Positions 1 to 12,699 of a DNA stretch of 64,000 bases are shown in pieces. Every line of letters begins with the position of its first letter. The stretch's first letter is position 1. The stretch spans positions 41,568,210 to 41,632,209 of the forward strand of contig NC_031495.1 in the NCBI RefSeq assembly GCF_000237925.1. The letters run 5' to 3'. The notes beneath the pieces are model-generated. The model was not told the DNA's origin and made no database searches. It saw only the letters and a program-made list of their open reading frames with translations. The translations under genes and the position numbers were made by a program. The DNA is from Schistosoma mansoni. Its lineage: Eukaryota; Platyhelminthes; Trematoda; Strigeidida; Schistosomatidae.

Positions 1-4
1 TTAG

Positions 5-3000
5 GTTGCATTTCCAACACAGCTTCTTATCTTCGTCTATGGGCTTTGAGTTTAGCACATGCGCGTAAGTGATACATTTAAAATTTTCATGGTTTTATGC
101 AGTCTTGTCTTTTTCAAAGATAGTTTTAATAACACTTTACTTTTTAAAGCGTATCTGAAAGCTACCTCTTGCTTTCGTAGCCTATCAATGCTCACGGCTA
201 TTATGTGGACTCTTTGTCATTCTACATTTAAATTACCTTAACTCTTTCTCGTATTTAGAGCCTGATAAAATTATAGGTTACCAAGGGTTCCTCAATTAAG
301 TGTATCCACACAAATCCACTGATGTTTCTTATCCTTCTGGTGTAAGCCACTGGTAGACGTCACTACTGTTTTCACAGCTATTTGGTTATCGTGTAACCCT
401 ACATTAAGATTGACATCACTTTACTTCCATAGTTCCTTCTGAAATGTACTCTTGGCTTTTTCATTATAATAATAAACCTTAAGGGGCTCCCTGGTGTGGG
501 TTTTTCGCATCATACAAGACTCAAGCATTGAAAACTTCAATACCTAGTTTAGAGCCCATTTGTAGAAAACCACGAATAACGTTTCGTGAGCATTTTTGGT
601 GCGTAGAGATAAAGGTGAACCTATAGGCGAATTTTCGGATATTAAAGGTAGAGGAAATATTAAGTAATCAAGATAGTGATCGTGAATAGGATTATCTAGA
701 GTGCTGTTGATGTATTGTTAGCTGTTACTACTTGGTTGCTCACATCGCTAAAGGATACTTCTTATGGTATCCTAAATAGAGACTAAACCAGCGGTGGTCT
801 TGTTGGTTTAGTCGTGCAACCTCTTTGTCCAAAAGACAACTGTTTAATACTGGGGACGCAGCTTTTTTGCTGGTTGTTTATGATTTTAATTCCATTTCTT
901 TCAGAATTTATTGCTTGGTATGAAAATCTGTAAAACAAGATGTGTTAATCCGTGGTCCTTCCTATTCCAAACCCTTTCGCTGTGGAAAAACAGGATTGCC
1001 TGAGATACTAGTTGTTTAAAAGCAAATATTTGTTGTTGTCACGTCTCAGCATAATCGGCAGTCCGTTATCGCCCGCAGACCTTAAATTTTCGGCCGTTTG
1101 TCTTCGGTATGGTAATAGTTATTCAGTATTGTATTGGTCACGTTCTCTGTTCCAATACTTTCAGAGCTGTATTAGAACCCACATCAAAAATAGACTTTCT
1201 GTTTTATTTCCTAACGAATAAAAAACAAAAGTACCTATATTGTGCTTAAATTTTTAAAGCTGCTATATCTAAACCTTGTTCAGTCATCTGATTTTCTTGT
1301 CTTTATTGCTGACCCGATGGGTTACACAATTCTTTCGCTATGTCCATTGTTTTGGTATAGTTTGTGCACACGGTTCCATAATGATACCTTTAATTTCAAC
1401 CAGATCTTATTTGATAATAGTCTGTTCATCATGAATTACTGTCAAATTACACTCTTTTAAACAAGAAGTGAATTGTGTCAGTCACCAAACATTATTTGCT
1501 TGTATGAAATGTAGCCGTTATTACTTTTTCCCGAAATTTGATATTTTGTCATTGAATTTGTATCTATCTGCTTTTGTATGCTTGGTATAAGTTATTATTG
1601 CATTTTGAAGTTCATTTTCAACTCCTCTTGCTTAGAATTGTCGGAAGTCCTTTGGAGTATGGTTATGAGAATGGGTTTGCGTATATCTGGTCTATATGGC
1701 GGTGTTGTGTTAGCATTTATTTTCGCATTCTGGGCTGTGCTAACCGTTAGTATTCTTTTGTGCATGGAAGGATTATCTGCTTTTCTCCATACACTTCGTC
1801 TCCACTGGTAAGTTCATTACTTCGTTTAGAGCTCTTGTTTATTTTTTTCGCATAAATGGTTTTGTACTTATGATTGATATAAGTCCTCCAAATCTTAGTG
1901 GGATTGAAAAGTTTTGTAGTTAGTCTAATACGACAGGGAGAGGGAGTCCCTGATCTATCGACTCTAGAGATCCTTAGGAAGAATGGTCTAATTGTAACCA
2001 CCAAGCCGACTGAGATACTAGGTATAGTTTGGGGCTGAAATTATTCCTATCTGACTGGTTTCACTTTCCCATGGTCCCAGTTTGAAGAGAGGACGAAAAT
2101 CCCCTTGTGATTAAAGAAAGGATCAGTTTGGGAAATATAATATCTGAAGTATTATAATCTGTAATCGTCTGACGCTTAAAAAAAAAATGCTCGTTAAGAG
2201 TAAACTTGAAGAAATCACTGTTTTCAGACCTAAACATTGGATGTATTGACTAAATATCCACTCCTCGTCAGATTTTAGAACTTAAGCGTACTTATGACAT
2301 TCGACTATACATAGTCACGTTTCTCCAGTTTTTACATCTTTATTTTGTCGTTGATGCTTTCCCAGAAATAACACTTCCTTTACGTGACTTTTCAGAGATG
2401 TACCTCCTTCCACGAGTTTCGCTTATCGACTTAGAATACGTGGGTAACTTACTCCTATTTGGTGAAGATGCCAACAAAATACAGTCGTTTGATTGCCTAT
2501 AACGACATTAGAAGCTTGCTTGTGATGCCTGTCTTCCCCTTTAAATACAGAATTTTTCCTTAAGGTTAATTTGTGGTAACTCTTGAACTAGTGATCATAG
2601 GTAAAGTAGTTGAGTAAGTGGGTCACTTCACTTCTTTTAAAGGTCTCATCAGCTCTGGTATGTTGATGTCAGGTGAAATCTCTGCACGGATTTGGAAAGT
2701 TCGATTGAATTTTGGTAACTTATGGGATAAGTGAAATATTCGTCTTCGAGTCAAAGGACAATTATATTGGGTAGCAGTCCGCGTTGTATATTACTTTATT
2801 GGTGTGAAACATTGCTTTTAGAGTTAAAGACATGCGTAGGTTGCTGTTGTTTTAAAGCATTGCTCACATTTGCAATAACCAAGTAACCGATGTTTAGGTT
2901 AATCATGATGTGCTTGGGAATGGTGGCAAATTTGTTAATAAGGTAGTGAATCTTTGTGGGCTTAGGTGTTTAGTATGTGCTACGTGTTTACAACTACCAC

Positions 3001-3743
3001 TTACCTAAACCAACGGTGTTTTCTGGTGTAGGTTGTAAGGAATATAGGGTTGGCAAAACCAAAGACGGCAGCAGCTCGTGAAGTCCATTGACTGTTACCC
3101 AGGAGTCATGTTGATGAAATGCAAATAACCTCTGTCAGTGGTCATACACCGACTATTGCGGTCCAAACTCGTTCACGATGTTAGATACATTCACTTCCTC
3201 TCAATCTTAAATTCCAGTATTTCCCATACGTACTTTTTCATTCTGTCTTTTGTAAATTAATTCCACAGGCTCCTCCATTTTTATCATTGTTACTACAATA
3301 TTCGGATTTTTTGTAGTTGTTCTTGTTAGCTTCATTTTGTCCTGTCAATATGGTATGACGTTTTGAGTCAACACAAATCTGTGGCTTATTAATACTTACG
3401 ACCATCGCTTCGTTTGTCTCGTAGTTTGTTTTACATTAAAAATTATTCAACTTTATAGTCTGTACCAAGGTAATTGATCTACCTGATATGTGATTTCGGA
3501 GTAAACGCAAATAATCTGCAGTCACTATAATTATAATTATGTTAACTTGTGCTCACTGTATATATTTGTTCTGCTCTTGAAAAAAAATGGTGTATACATC
3601 TCAGGGTACTATTCGTGAAAATAAACTTTCTAAACTATTTATCTTTTAACAGGGTGGAGTTTCAAAATAAATTCTACAGTGGTGATGGTTATCCTTTCGT
3701 TCCATTTACCTTCGAACATTCCAACAGTCTAGTGGATAATTAG
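5..3743 (+). CDS. ATP6V0A: V-type proton ATPase 116 kDa subunit a, last three exons (partial at left edge)
   Basis: Membrane subunit a of the V-ATPase Vo sector, which forms the proton half-channels next to the c-ring in endomembranes. Three coding exons are seen: 5-64, 1636-1807 and 3653-3743 (stop TAG). All have GT/AG borders and matching phases; introns are 1571 and 1845 nt. Exon 1 encodes [17 protein letters not shown], which holds the invariant Arg (R735 of yeast Vph1) needed for proton transport. Exon 2 encodes [15 protein letters not shown], a long hydrophobic helix, then [15 protein letters not shown]. Exon 3 encodes [18 protein letters not shown] and a short tail, SNSLVDN. These blocks match the extreme C-terminus of animal a subunits in order and spacing. 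The rest of the gene (roughly 700 residues) lies left of the window. The family is certain; the paralogue (a1-a4 type) cannot be told. Confidence 0.93.
3030..3210 (+). repeat. degraded RTE family B LINE 3' trace
   Basis: The segment lies in the last intron of the V-ATPase a gene. Read on the + strand it still resembles the C-terminal part of the RTE family B protein seen at 62860-63050: a GG-(Q)-K-T-like stretch, then a trace of NRSQWxRCIHSL, here reading roughly TRSRC-stop-IHSLP. It holds stops and many substitutions, so it is much older than the other family B copies. The match was made by eye only. Confidence 0.35.
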
Positions 3744-3990
3744 AATCAGATTTTATTGTTTCGCTATGCTGTATGTGTTTGCTTAAATTTATCTTCATAA
3801 ATGTTGTGGTAATTGTTTTAAACTGCTATAATTATATCATCTACAGGACAGTTCTAGTGATTTAATGCTTGTTACTTATTTATTTAACCCTCAAGTCATC
3901 ATCTACTTCAGTGTTTTTTTTTATCTTTGATCATTGTCCATTGACTGGATTCGTTTAATATTTATTCATTTTTATGTTGTTAGATCTACT

Positions 3991-3996
3991 AATAAA
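3991..3996 (+). promoter_or_regulatory. candidate polyadenylation signal of the V-ATPase a gene
   Basis: This is a canonical AATAAA about 250 nt after the stop codon of the subunit a gene. A second AATAAA lies at 4207-4212. In such AT-rich DNA either could occur by chance, so which one is used is inference. Confidence 0.35.
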
Positions 3997-6900
3997 GCTG
4001 CTCAAATTCGCTTGCTATTTTTTAAATATTGGTTTGTCACTGTGAGTTATATTTTGTTTTGCGTGAACAAAGTGTGAAGTATCTCAGTGGATTTTGACCC
4101 ATGTTGACGTGTATACTCACTGAGGACGGTTTTTGAGTTCAGTTATTGGTGGACCGTGACTATCGAATTCATTTTACTATTAATATTTGAATCGTATCTC
4201 CTTTTTAATAAATTAGATCAAGTTAGTTCTTTCGACACATTGTACAATGTTGCCACGTCATGATGTTCCTGCACTTTTAGTTTTACTACCAGAAGCATTA
4301 AATATGTGATCGTGCTGTTGTGTATATTTTCTAATTACCTGTCAATTATGTTCCAGATTTGGTGCCAGCTATGCTTTTAAGCTAATCTTTTCATGTTTCA
4401 ATAATGTCTAACACCCGAAAATTGTTAGTTTAGGTTTAGGATGGTCCCGTACATATCCTAAATACACTCAATTGTAATTTCAACATTTTGTTAATAGGCG
4501 TCCGGAAATTAACGGATACAATTTCAAAGTCTCTGCTACCCAATCCTACTGATTCGACTTTGTCATATCATAGCTTCCCACGTCTCTTCTGAACGCGGTC
4601 GACCAATTACTTCTCAACCTTTAGGCAAATAACGAGAAGGCCGGCATTCCAAGTTCCTAATCGCCAAATATTATTGAAAATATAGGAAACAATAATACTC
4701 TGTTATAAGTAGTAATTTTTCGGTCCTTCAGTCTTTTGGTTTTCACAACCATAATACGAAACTAAGACAATATAGGATCTAACTGTTTAGAGTCGAACTA
4801 CGGATAAATCAAGTTCAAAGCATGGGTCAAAAATATACCAAAAAATTAGTAAGCATGGTTTTCAGCAAGTAAGATGCCTCTAATTTCGACAAAAAGAGCG
4901 TTTGTTCTTTTCACGGATAAATACCTACAATCAATCCATAGGCAAATAGACCCTAACTGATTGGATAACAAACAAAAATGGACGGCCCATAGCCGTCCCC
5001 CTGAAGTTATTCTGAACTGTGTGATCGTTAGGACTCATCAGTATGCCTAAGGACCCGGATAACCTGGCTCTAAATGGTCCGAGCATATACATCATCTCAG
5101 TGGCTCCCAATATGGATCTTTTCGACAACACCCGTACCTCTTGGCGTATCCAACTCGAATGCTAGCTATTCTTCCTTATCGTCGATAGATGACAATCGAG
5201 TCGCGGTTCAAGTTAAGTAGCTAGCTCTATTTAGGATTTTTCATTAGGTGAATGCATACGCTTCTTGTCCAACATGTATCCAACTAATGTGTCATTGCGT
5301 TGAGCTGGAATCTGTCTAGAATTTCTAGATAATTCCTAGCAATCTTTTTATTAGCATATATATCTTTCACAGTGCGTACGCCAATTCGCCCACCAAATGG
5401 ATTTTACGGACATTTCTATTGACTGAATTTCTGCGTCTTTTGTTAATTTTATTGGGTGTAGAAACAGTGGTGTCCGACAAAATCATTTCTAATAAAATCT
5501 ACACCTACCCTGATCTTTGAGAGATTTTCTATAACCTGTTGATTTCACGAATATTGTAAGCTCCGAAAGAGAGTTTGATTTCACAGCTATCTACCTAGAT
5601 CATGATGATCCTCAACGAATGCACTTTTCACCTTTTTGTAGTGGGTGTAGCAGAAAACTCTTGAGTGAAACGATTACAAACTTTGAATCAGGTTATAATG
5701 TACTTCCATTTGTTAACGTCATTTATGTTGGTGTTATTAATGCAACATCAAGCAGATATAACATGATATAGTTCGGCAGAATGATATTTGGACTGGGAAG
5801 TCAGCCGTACTCAGCAGTATAGACGTATATCGGAATATCTGAAGGTTCGCAAGCAAATACTTTTGTTGCCTATTTGTTCGAGAAGAAAACCTAACATTGA
5901 ACTCCGTTGTTTGTCGTCGAAAGGAAATACATGAAGACAACGAAATATTGACATTGAAGCTAATCTGTTCTGAAAAAATTTACGAAATAGGAGCGATATT
6001 ACAGCGTTGCAGCTGTAAAAATTAATTCAATAGTGTCGTTAGTTAAACAGTCAGCCATATCATCATAACAATAGTTTGATAATTAATTTGTTGAATACAC
6101 TCTTTCATTCAGCTCACTGAAAAGATAACATTTGAGATGCTCGATACTTATATAGCCATCAAAATGTGGAGTCTTGGAGCCACAGATTATGATATTGACT
6201 AAACAACATCTCTGAAGTCACTGCAGCATGTCACTTGACAAGATGTTTCAAAAGTGGAAATATCTCGTGAATATTCAGTGTTTGGCAACATTGTTGTCCA
6301 CAATATATTTGTAATAGAGGATCATAAACACAGCCAAATAAGAATTCAGAAATGATAGAGTTCGGAGATTCAGTTGAAAGATAAGCGTGTTATCGAAAAG
6401 TGTCTGACTTACTAATTGCAAAGGTCGCGCAGCGCAGTGCACCATATAGTGATCTGATGCGAATTTTTCACCGATCGCATTCAGGTGGAGTGCGTTCGGT
6501 AAAATTAACAAGGTCAGCATTGGTATCGAAAACTTACAAAACTATCTATATCAGCGGACTACCCCCACAAATATCATCCAACTCTTCTTGGACAGGTTAA
6601 TGTCAAGTTTTCGGAATAACTGTTCGCCTGCAGCTATTATTATTTTAAAATTTTTCAAGGTAGACCTATTGCATTTGGTGACTCGACACCACTGATGGTA
6701 GGCAATAACAAGACGAAGACAAAAGTCAATTTCTTTGGGGATGATATTATTCACTACTCTACTCTAAATCTCTTTAGAACCAGGGTTAAGGAAAGTATGT
6801 TACTTGCCAAACACGTTGATCAGAGCGATGCACCTAAGAGTATCAATTGTTTTCGATGCAGTTGGAACGGCCAGACAAACTACATACCTGACTGACGGAC

Positions 6901-7196
6901 GTTAATGTCCACGTCAACGGAATTCTAAATTTTACCGCCACCCATCTGTTGCAGTTTGTTTTCCTTAAACTTACCTTTCTGGTTAAACTAACTAAGTGAC
7001 TAGTTGAATCAACTGGTAAAGCTAGTGCACAAACTTCCCTTATAAGCCCAGTAGACGATACAGAGGAAGAAATCATCAAAATAGAACCTCTCTGAGGTGA
7101 TATTTTGCATATGAAAATAATACTATGGTTGGGAAAAGTTAAGAGTCACTGTGATGGAATGATGTAAGAATTATTTAAGTATTTACAGTTTCGTTC

Positions 7197-7240
7197 ATAT
7201 ATAGATAAATAAATAGATAAATACATATATAGATAAAATA
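7197..7240. repeat. simple A/T-rich microsatellite (TAGA/TAAA-type)
   Basis: A run of imperfect ATAGATAAATAAATAGATAA-type units is visible. It is low-complexity DNA with no coding potential. Confidence 0.7.
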
Positions 7241-7979
7241 CTTTTAACTTCGTGTACTTATTGTCGTTTAGATTTAAGACTACCAACAAAAGCATAAAAG
7301 TGCTTTCGCGAAGGCTCGTTTCATAGCGTTTTTGAGAATTGCTTGTTAAGGACAAGAGCCAACAGAACTTAAAAGTGTAATATTAAGATTTAATTCGCTG
7401 CAAGTAAATTTGTCCTTGTCACTATAATAAAAGACCCACTCCCAAAAGTTTAAATATGTTATGATGCGAATAAATAATCTATTATGCCTTACGTGGAAGT
7501 CACATTATAGTCATAACTGACTCATCCTATCGTGAGAACCAGCAACATAACGTCTGATACTGTTTAAGGATATATTTGGGCTGAGTAGAGAGTAACATAT
7601 TCAATACATAAAACAAATGATTGCACAGGCTGACGACGCCTCGTCCACCATTTTTGACCCCCTCTAAGTATTACATTTTGAATGCCAATCATCTCAGTAA
7701 TTATACGATCTTCTTCACAGATTGTGTGGTTAGGAAGCAACAGCATCACAAAGTTTTTATTTTCGTTCCAACGTAATGCTGTAAAGTAAGGCAAAATATT
7801 CGGTCGTAGGATTGAAACTTTTTCTTCGACATTCTGTGGAGTGTGTGGAGCCGTCAGCCCCATCAAAACACACGTTCGTCGTTAAAAGGAGGAAGTAAGG
7901 AAATAAAAGCTTACATCAGGATCAAGCACAAACGAAAGCTGGAGCTGACAATTCACTCGTGGACTGTCTTGATCATAAA

Positions 7980-10854
7980 AAAAACGTGGAAAGGACAGGG
8001 ACTACCAACTCGGTAAACATCGTATAGGTAGGCTACCTGTCCACTCACGCAAGGCTCATATAGACACACAGGAAGAAGCTCACGCGTTCCAAAATGAAAG
8101 CATAAACTGCCTATACACGAACGCCGCGAGCTCGCCAAACAAAATGGATGGGCTACGTGAACTTAGCAACGCTAATGATGCCCATCTGATAGGAATATCC
8201 GAAACTTGGATAACGTCTCAGTTTACAGACCAGGAGCTAGCAATAACTGCAATGTCTTTATTTCGCAACGACAGAAAAACAGGAATGGGGGTGGGGTAGC
8301 ACTATACATACGGTCATGCCTGGATGCGCACCAACTTCACAACCAAGAGTTTCTCAATCTTGATGAGTCAGTATGGTGCTCAGTAAGATTGTCTACCACC
8401 TCGAGGTGTCTAGTCGGGGTCATTTACAGGAAGCCTACTGCCGACATCGAGTATGACAAACGTCTGCTGGAAGGATTAACTCTCTCTACGCGTCTCGGAT
8501 TCTCTCAAATCCTGATTCTAGGGGACTTCAATCTCCCTAGAATCAACTTCATGGAACATACATACATTGGAGGTGACAACTCTACTGAAGCTCTGTTCTT
8601 CAACCTCATCGGCGACCTGGGATTATTCGAAAATGTGAAGTCGGCAATCCGTTGGAGAAACAGTCAGTCGCCGTCGCGCTTAGACTGGGTATTCACAAAT
8701 GAAGAATTCCTAGTTGACGACCTCTCAATCCTGGCTCCTCTGGGGAAAAGTGATCACGCCGTCTTATCATTCAGCTTTGTCAGCGAAACGGAGCTAAGAT
8801 ATCCTACTAGCAACAAGCGCTGGAACTTCAAACGGCTGAATGTGTTAGCTTTACAGGACTATCTACAACAGGTGGATTGTGATTTTCACCCTCAACTTGA
8901 AGTGGGTACTCATTGGGATTTTTTACTGCACACGATCTTATGTGCTACTGAGCATTCAGTTCCCCAAATGGTCCCAAAAAGCTACAAACAACCTCCAATC
9001 ATCAAGAACCGCACTCGTCGTTTGCTAAGCCGTAAAAGGCACTGTTGGGCCGAATATAAACGAACCGACAATAACGACGCATACAGGCAATACAAACGCA
9101 TAAGGAACATATGTTCAAATGCAATACGAGAAGGCAGGCTTCAGTTCCAGACCAAGCTTATCGATAAATTCGTCTCCAATCCGAAAAGCTTGTTCAGTTA
9201 CGCAGCTTCTCTTCGACATGGCGAAACTGGAGTTTCCCAACTGCTTGGTCCTAATGGCCCGATCAATAACGACGGTGATGCCGCTAACCTTTTGGCTGAA
9301 CAATACTCCCAGACATTCCAGCTGACCCACATCAACTATACTGACGAAAGCTTCACCTGCACCTCTACAGGACTTTCCGAAGTGGACCTGATTGCTGACC
9401 TGGTGCTATGTAAACTGCAGCACCTAAGAAAAGACACTTCTCCTGGTCCGGATATGGTTCATTCTGCTGTATTGAGGGAAGCAGCTTCAATCCTGGCGAC
9501 ACCACTTAGCGTGATGTTTGCACACTCGCTAAGCAGAGGCAAACTACCGGAAATTTGGAAGCTGGCCCACATCACGCCAATTTTCAAAGGAGGTCGACGC
9601 AGTGAACCCTCAAGCTACCGACCAGTGGCCTTTCTCTCCATACCTTCCAAAATTATGGAATCCCTAATATACGACGGTATACTAGAATACTTATCATCCT
9701 CAAAGTTCTGCTCACCTCAACAGCATGGTTTCAGAAAAGGTCATTCTTGTATGACCAACCTGCTGACTGCGGTGGATAGATGGACAACCATCCTTGATCG
9801 CAAGGGGAAGGTTGATGTCATCTACCTGGACTTCCCAAAAGCTTTTGATAGGGTCAACCATATATGTCTTATCAAGAAGCTTGGACGATTGGGTATAAAA
9901 CCCCCTTTGATTGATTGGCTCTCTTCATATTTAGAAAACCGACACTTTAAGGTCAGGGTTAACTTCACTCTCTCTCAGGCTATGGAATGTCCTAGTGGGG
10001 TCCCCCAGGGCTCAATACTTGGACCTCTTCTCTTCTTGATTTACATTAACGATCTTCCTCAACAAGTTTCATCTGACTTAATGCTTTTTGCTGATGATGT
10101 GAAACTTTGGAGAGAGATACGTAATCATAATGATATACTAGTTCTTCAGGAGGATCTGACCCGACTTCAAAGTTGGGCAGACGACAACGGACTTACCTTC
10201 AACACTTCAAAGTGCAAAGTAGTCCGTCTGAGGCATGTTGCAGACTATAGTTATAACTTAGGTAACTCCCCTCTAGAAGTTTCCCAAGTTGAAAAAGATT
10301 TAGGAGTGTTGGTACCCTATGACCTGAAATCGTATGCGAACTGTGACAAAAACGCCTCTCAAGCAAACCTTGCACTGGTAACATTGAAGCGCATTTTTGG
10401 CCAGTTTGATGGTAGAACCTTCCATATAATCTTCAACAGTTTTATTCGTCCTCATTTAGAGTACGGAAACATAGTATTTCCTCTTAAACATCTTCTTAAG
10501 CTTAGTCATAACACTAACCTGAGAGGTAACACCCAGAAATTGGAGACCCTACATAGCAGAACAGACTGCAGACACAACTTCTACTCCTTAAGAGTTGTCA
10601 CGTGCTGGAATTCGCTGCCGACTGAGCTAGTCCAAGCGACTTCCCAGGAGTCCTTTAAGAAGAAACTTGACTTATTCTTAAGGACTAAGGATAACTTATT
10701 ATGATTTACCAAATTCATTTTTTTCCTCTATTATCGTTCATATACCTAGGTTTTCGCCTGGAGGTATTGGTGATCCACTGCTACTAGACACGGAAGCCCG
10801 TTAAGCGAAAGCTTCTTCTATTCCGTCCTCAACCATTTGAACCATTTGAACCAT
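7980..10854 (+). mobile_element. CR1-like non-LTR retrotransposon (LINE), damaged, with 9-bp tandem tail
   Basis: A LINE of the CR1/Jockey branch; SR1 and pido are known schistosome members. An endonuclease N-terminus reads in one frame from about 7980 to 8300 (INCLYTNA, then LIGISETW). Near 8270-8290 the frame shifts into the long open frame 8206-10704, which carries GDFNLPRINF, SRLDWVF and GKSDHAVLSF (endonuclease), then the reverse transcriptase blocks YLDFPKAFD, GVPQGSILGPLLFLIYINDL and LMLFADDVKLW. After FIRPHLEYGNIVFP the usual C-terminal region is shortened; compared with family proteins I know, roughly 60-80 residues are missing before the terminal NLRGNT..WNSLPTELV block. The 3' end is a tandem CCATTTGAA tail (10833-10854, about 2.4 units), typical of CR1-type LINEs. 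One frameshift and one internal deletion make this copy inactive. Confidence 0.88.
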
Positions 10855-11314
10855 AAAAAGTAGGTTTGTGATTCTGAACTTATTATGAATAATTTTTACT
10901 ATTGGCAATTTATGAGTTAACTCCTTCGCCTAGCTTCTTAAAATTAGTTGTCACACACCACCAGAAAATAGAGAATTATCACTGCGGACAAAATGACAGA
11001 TAATTTATATGATACCATGTTCATATAATACAAACGCTTCTGAGATCCGAGACAATTTCCGTAGATCCCACAGTTGATTAAACGGTGATTTGTTTATGAT
11101 GGAAAACCAGGAATAATTTTAGACCCAGATAGTCCTTTCATTTACTTAACACATGTCAGAAAGACTCGTAAGACTGTAGTATCGGTTTATATGTTAAGCT
11201 CATATACTTTATTCTAGCCACTGGCCAAGCTAATTCACCTATATATTATGAGTCATATTTTGATCTTGTTAATTATTTGCTTATTAACCTTGACTACTTT
11301 TCTATATGAGCCTG
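10855..11314. other. AT-rich spacer between the CR1-like LINE and the LTR element
   Basis: I see no gene here. The last four bases before the LTR (CCTG, 11311-11314) are one copy of the LTR element's target duplication. Confidence 0.5.
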
Positions 11315-11640
11315 TGTAGCTGTAAATAATTCCCCAAAATCAATAGCTCATTAAGTGTTCGACATTGGATGCTGACCACGTTGTTTAAGTGGACTTGTTT
11401 AGCTGAAGGCTTTCGGTCATGCATCCGCACCAGATCACGTTTCGACTCGGCGTGGGACACAGCTCCTACGTTTCATTAGCCAGCTCATAGAAAAGGTCCT
11501 CGATATATTGGTAACGAATCAAATATATCTTTCCTGCCTCCTCTCGTCTGACTTCTGATTTCTATCTGACTGGGAACGATCAAACATAGAAGGTGCTACT
11601 GGTATCCAGTTGTAAAACTAGAATATCCGTTGCATCATCA
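11315..11640 (+). repeat. 5' LTR of the CsRn1-type element
   Basis: The LTR begins TGTAGCTGTAAATAATTCC and ends GTTGCATCATCA. It is repeated at 16304-16629 with the same length and about one mismatch. The U3 promoter of the element should lie here; no clear TATA box was assigned. Confidence 0.93.
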
Positions 11641-11641
11641 T

Positions 11642-11659
11642 TGGTGAGACCGACGTGAT
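11642..11659 (+). promoter_or_regulatory. primer-binding site, tRNA-Trp-like
   Basis: TGGTGAGACCGACGTGAT follows the 5' LTR. Its reverse complement resembles the 3' end of animal tRNA-Trp (AATCACGTCGG...CCA) with a small mismatch block. tRNA-Trp priming is the known habit of the CsRn1 clade. The tRNA identity is inferred from memory of the consensus. Confidence 0.7.
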
Positions 11660-11819
11660 CTGGTACACCAAGTCAATATACTGTGAGTCTGTTCCATTTT
11701 GGAATATTATTATTCATTGTTATTCTTTATTTGAATTTTATATATTGTGATATACTTTTTTCGCGAATTTTTTTTCTCGGATATATTTTACTTAGACATT
11801 TTTCGATATCTATATTACT

Positions 11820-12652
11820 ATGACGGAACACTCTCCTAAGGTTCTTAAGTTTAAGTCTATTCCCCCTATTTCGATTCAGTTAACGCCATTTTGGCCCGAC
11901 AATATCGAGTCCTGGTTCTGCTATGCAGAAGCCGATTTTTGCATGCACGGAATCACGGACTCGCGCACACGTTTCCTCGCGGTAGTTAAGGCGTTACCGC
12001 GCGAGTTTAACAGGTACGTAACACCTAGTATGTTTACTAGTGATGTTTCCGAACCTTACGAATCGCTTAAGCTATCGATTTTAAAACGAGGAGACCTAAC
12101 TGATCGACAACGGTTAGACCAACTCCTTAACAATATCGACTTGCAACATGGTTCTGCGACGGACATGTTGCTTAGAATGAGAGAAGTCATCGGCCAACGA
12201 ACTTTCGATGATGGCCTATTTAGACAACTTTTCTTGTCTAAACTCCCTCAACAGGTGCAGGCAGTGCTTGTTTCATTTCAAAACAATGCCATAGTGAACT
12301 AGCTGCATCTGCCGATCGAATCTTGGAAATCACTAGATCTTCTAAGGCCGAGGTTTTTTCCGTCAAAGAAAAACCCCAATCGACCTCGACTGACATGGCC
12401 GAACTATGTCACACGCTTACACGATATCTTAGAGTTCGCAATGACCGTAGTCGGTCAAAAACCCCGCGTAGAAGTGCCTCACGTAAGCGATCTGGCTCTC
12501 GACCACGAGAGACAGACAATCCCGACTGGTGCTGGTATCATAACCAGTACGGTAAGTTTTCCAGAAACTGCAGGAAACCTTGTAATTATCCGACCCCAAA
12601 ATCGAGTGACACGAAAAACAGTTCGGGAAACTTCCCAGCCGGCACGCGTTAA
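11820..12652 (+). mobile_element. gag region of the CsRn1-type element
   Basis: Structural-protein region of the LTR element. The N-terminal part reads like a gypsy capsid (FWPDNIESWFCYAEADF, then the leucine-rich LPQQVQAVLVSFQN). Near the C-terminus there is a basic stretch and the C-X2-H-X9-C-X3-C knuckle characteristic of the clade. The region is not one open frame here and is treated as a fossil. Confidence 0.75.
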
Positions 12653-12699
12653 CGGCAACCGTAGCCGGCGAACACAGCCGCCTCTTATATGTCACGGAT

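Larger units (their letters stand above)
3744..7976. other. intergenic stretch, no gene recognised
   Basis: AT-rich DNA with frequent stops in all frames. I see no splice-consistent exon series. Short open segments near 4931-5131 (-), 5737-5940, 6400-6600 and 7564-7866 (-) have no recognisable domain. Some of it may be heavily decayed repeat. It separates the 3' end of the V-ATPase a gene from a CR1-like LINE. Confidence 0.5.

Noticed and set aside
2085-2105. GGTCC...GGACGAAA resembling half a hammerhead core
   Set aside because: The CTGATGA box is absent upstream and stem I cannot be drawn.
5031-5041. Hammerhead-like core CTGATGAGTCC on the minus strand (schistosome SINEs are known to carry hammerhead ribozymes)
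   Set aside because: The expected partner GGAC-GAAA does not follow at helix II distance and no flanking stems pair. It is a chance match or a remnant too decayed to call.
7564-7866. 100-codon minus-strand frame as a gene
   Set aside because: No domain, splice partner or convincing start context, and it lies next to a LINE end in repeat-rich DNA.
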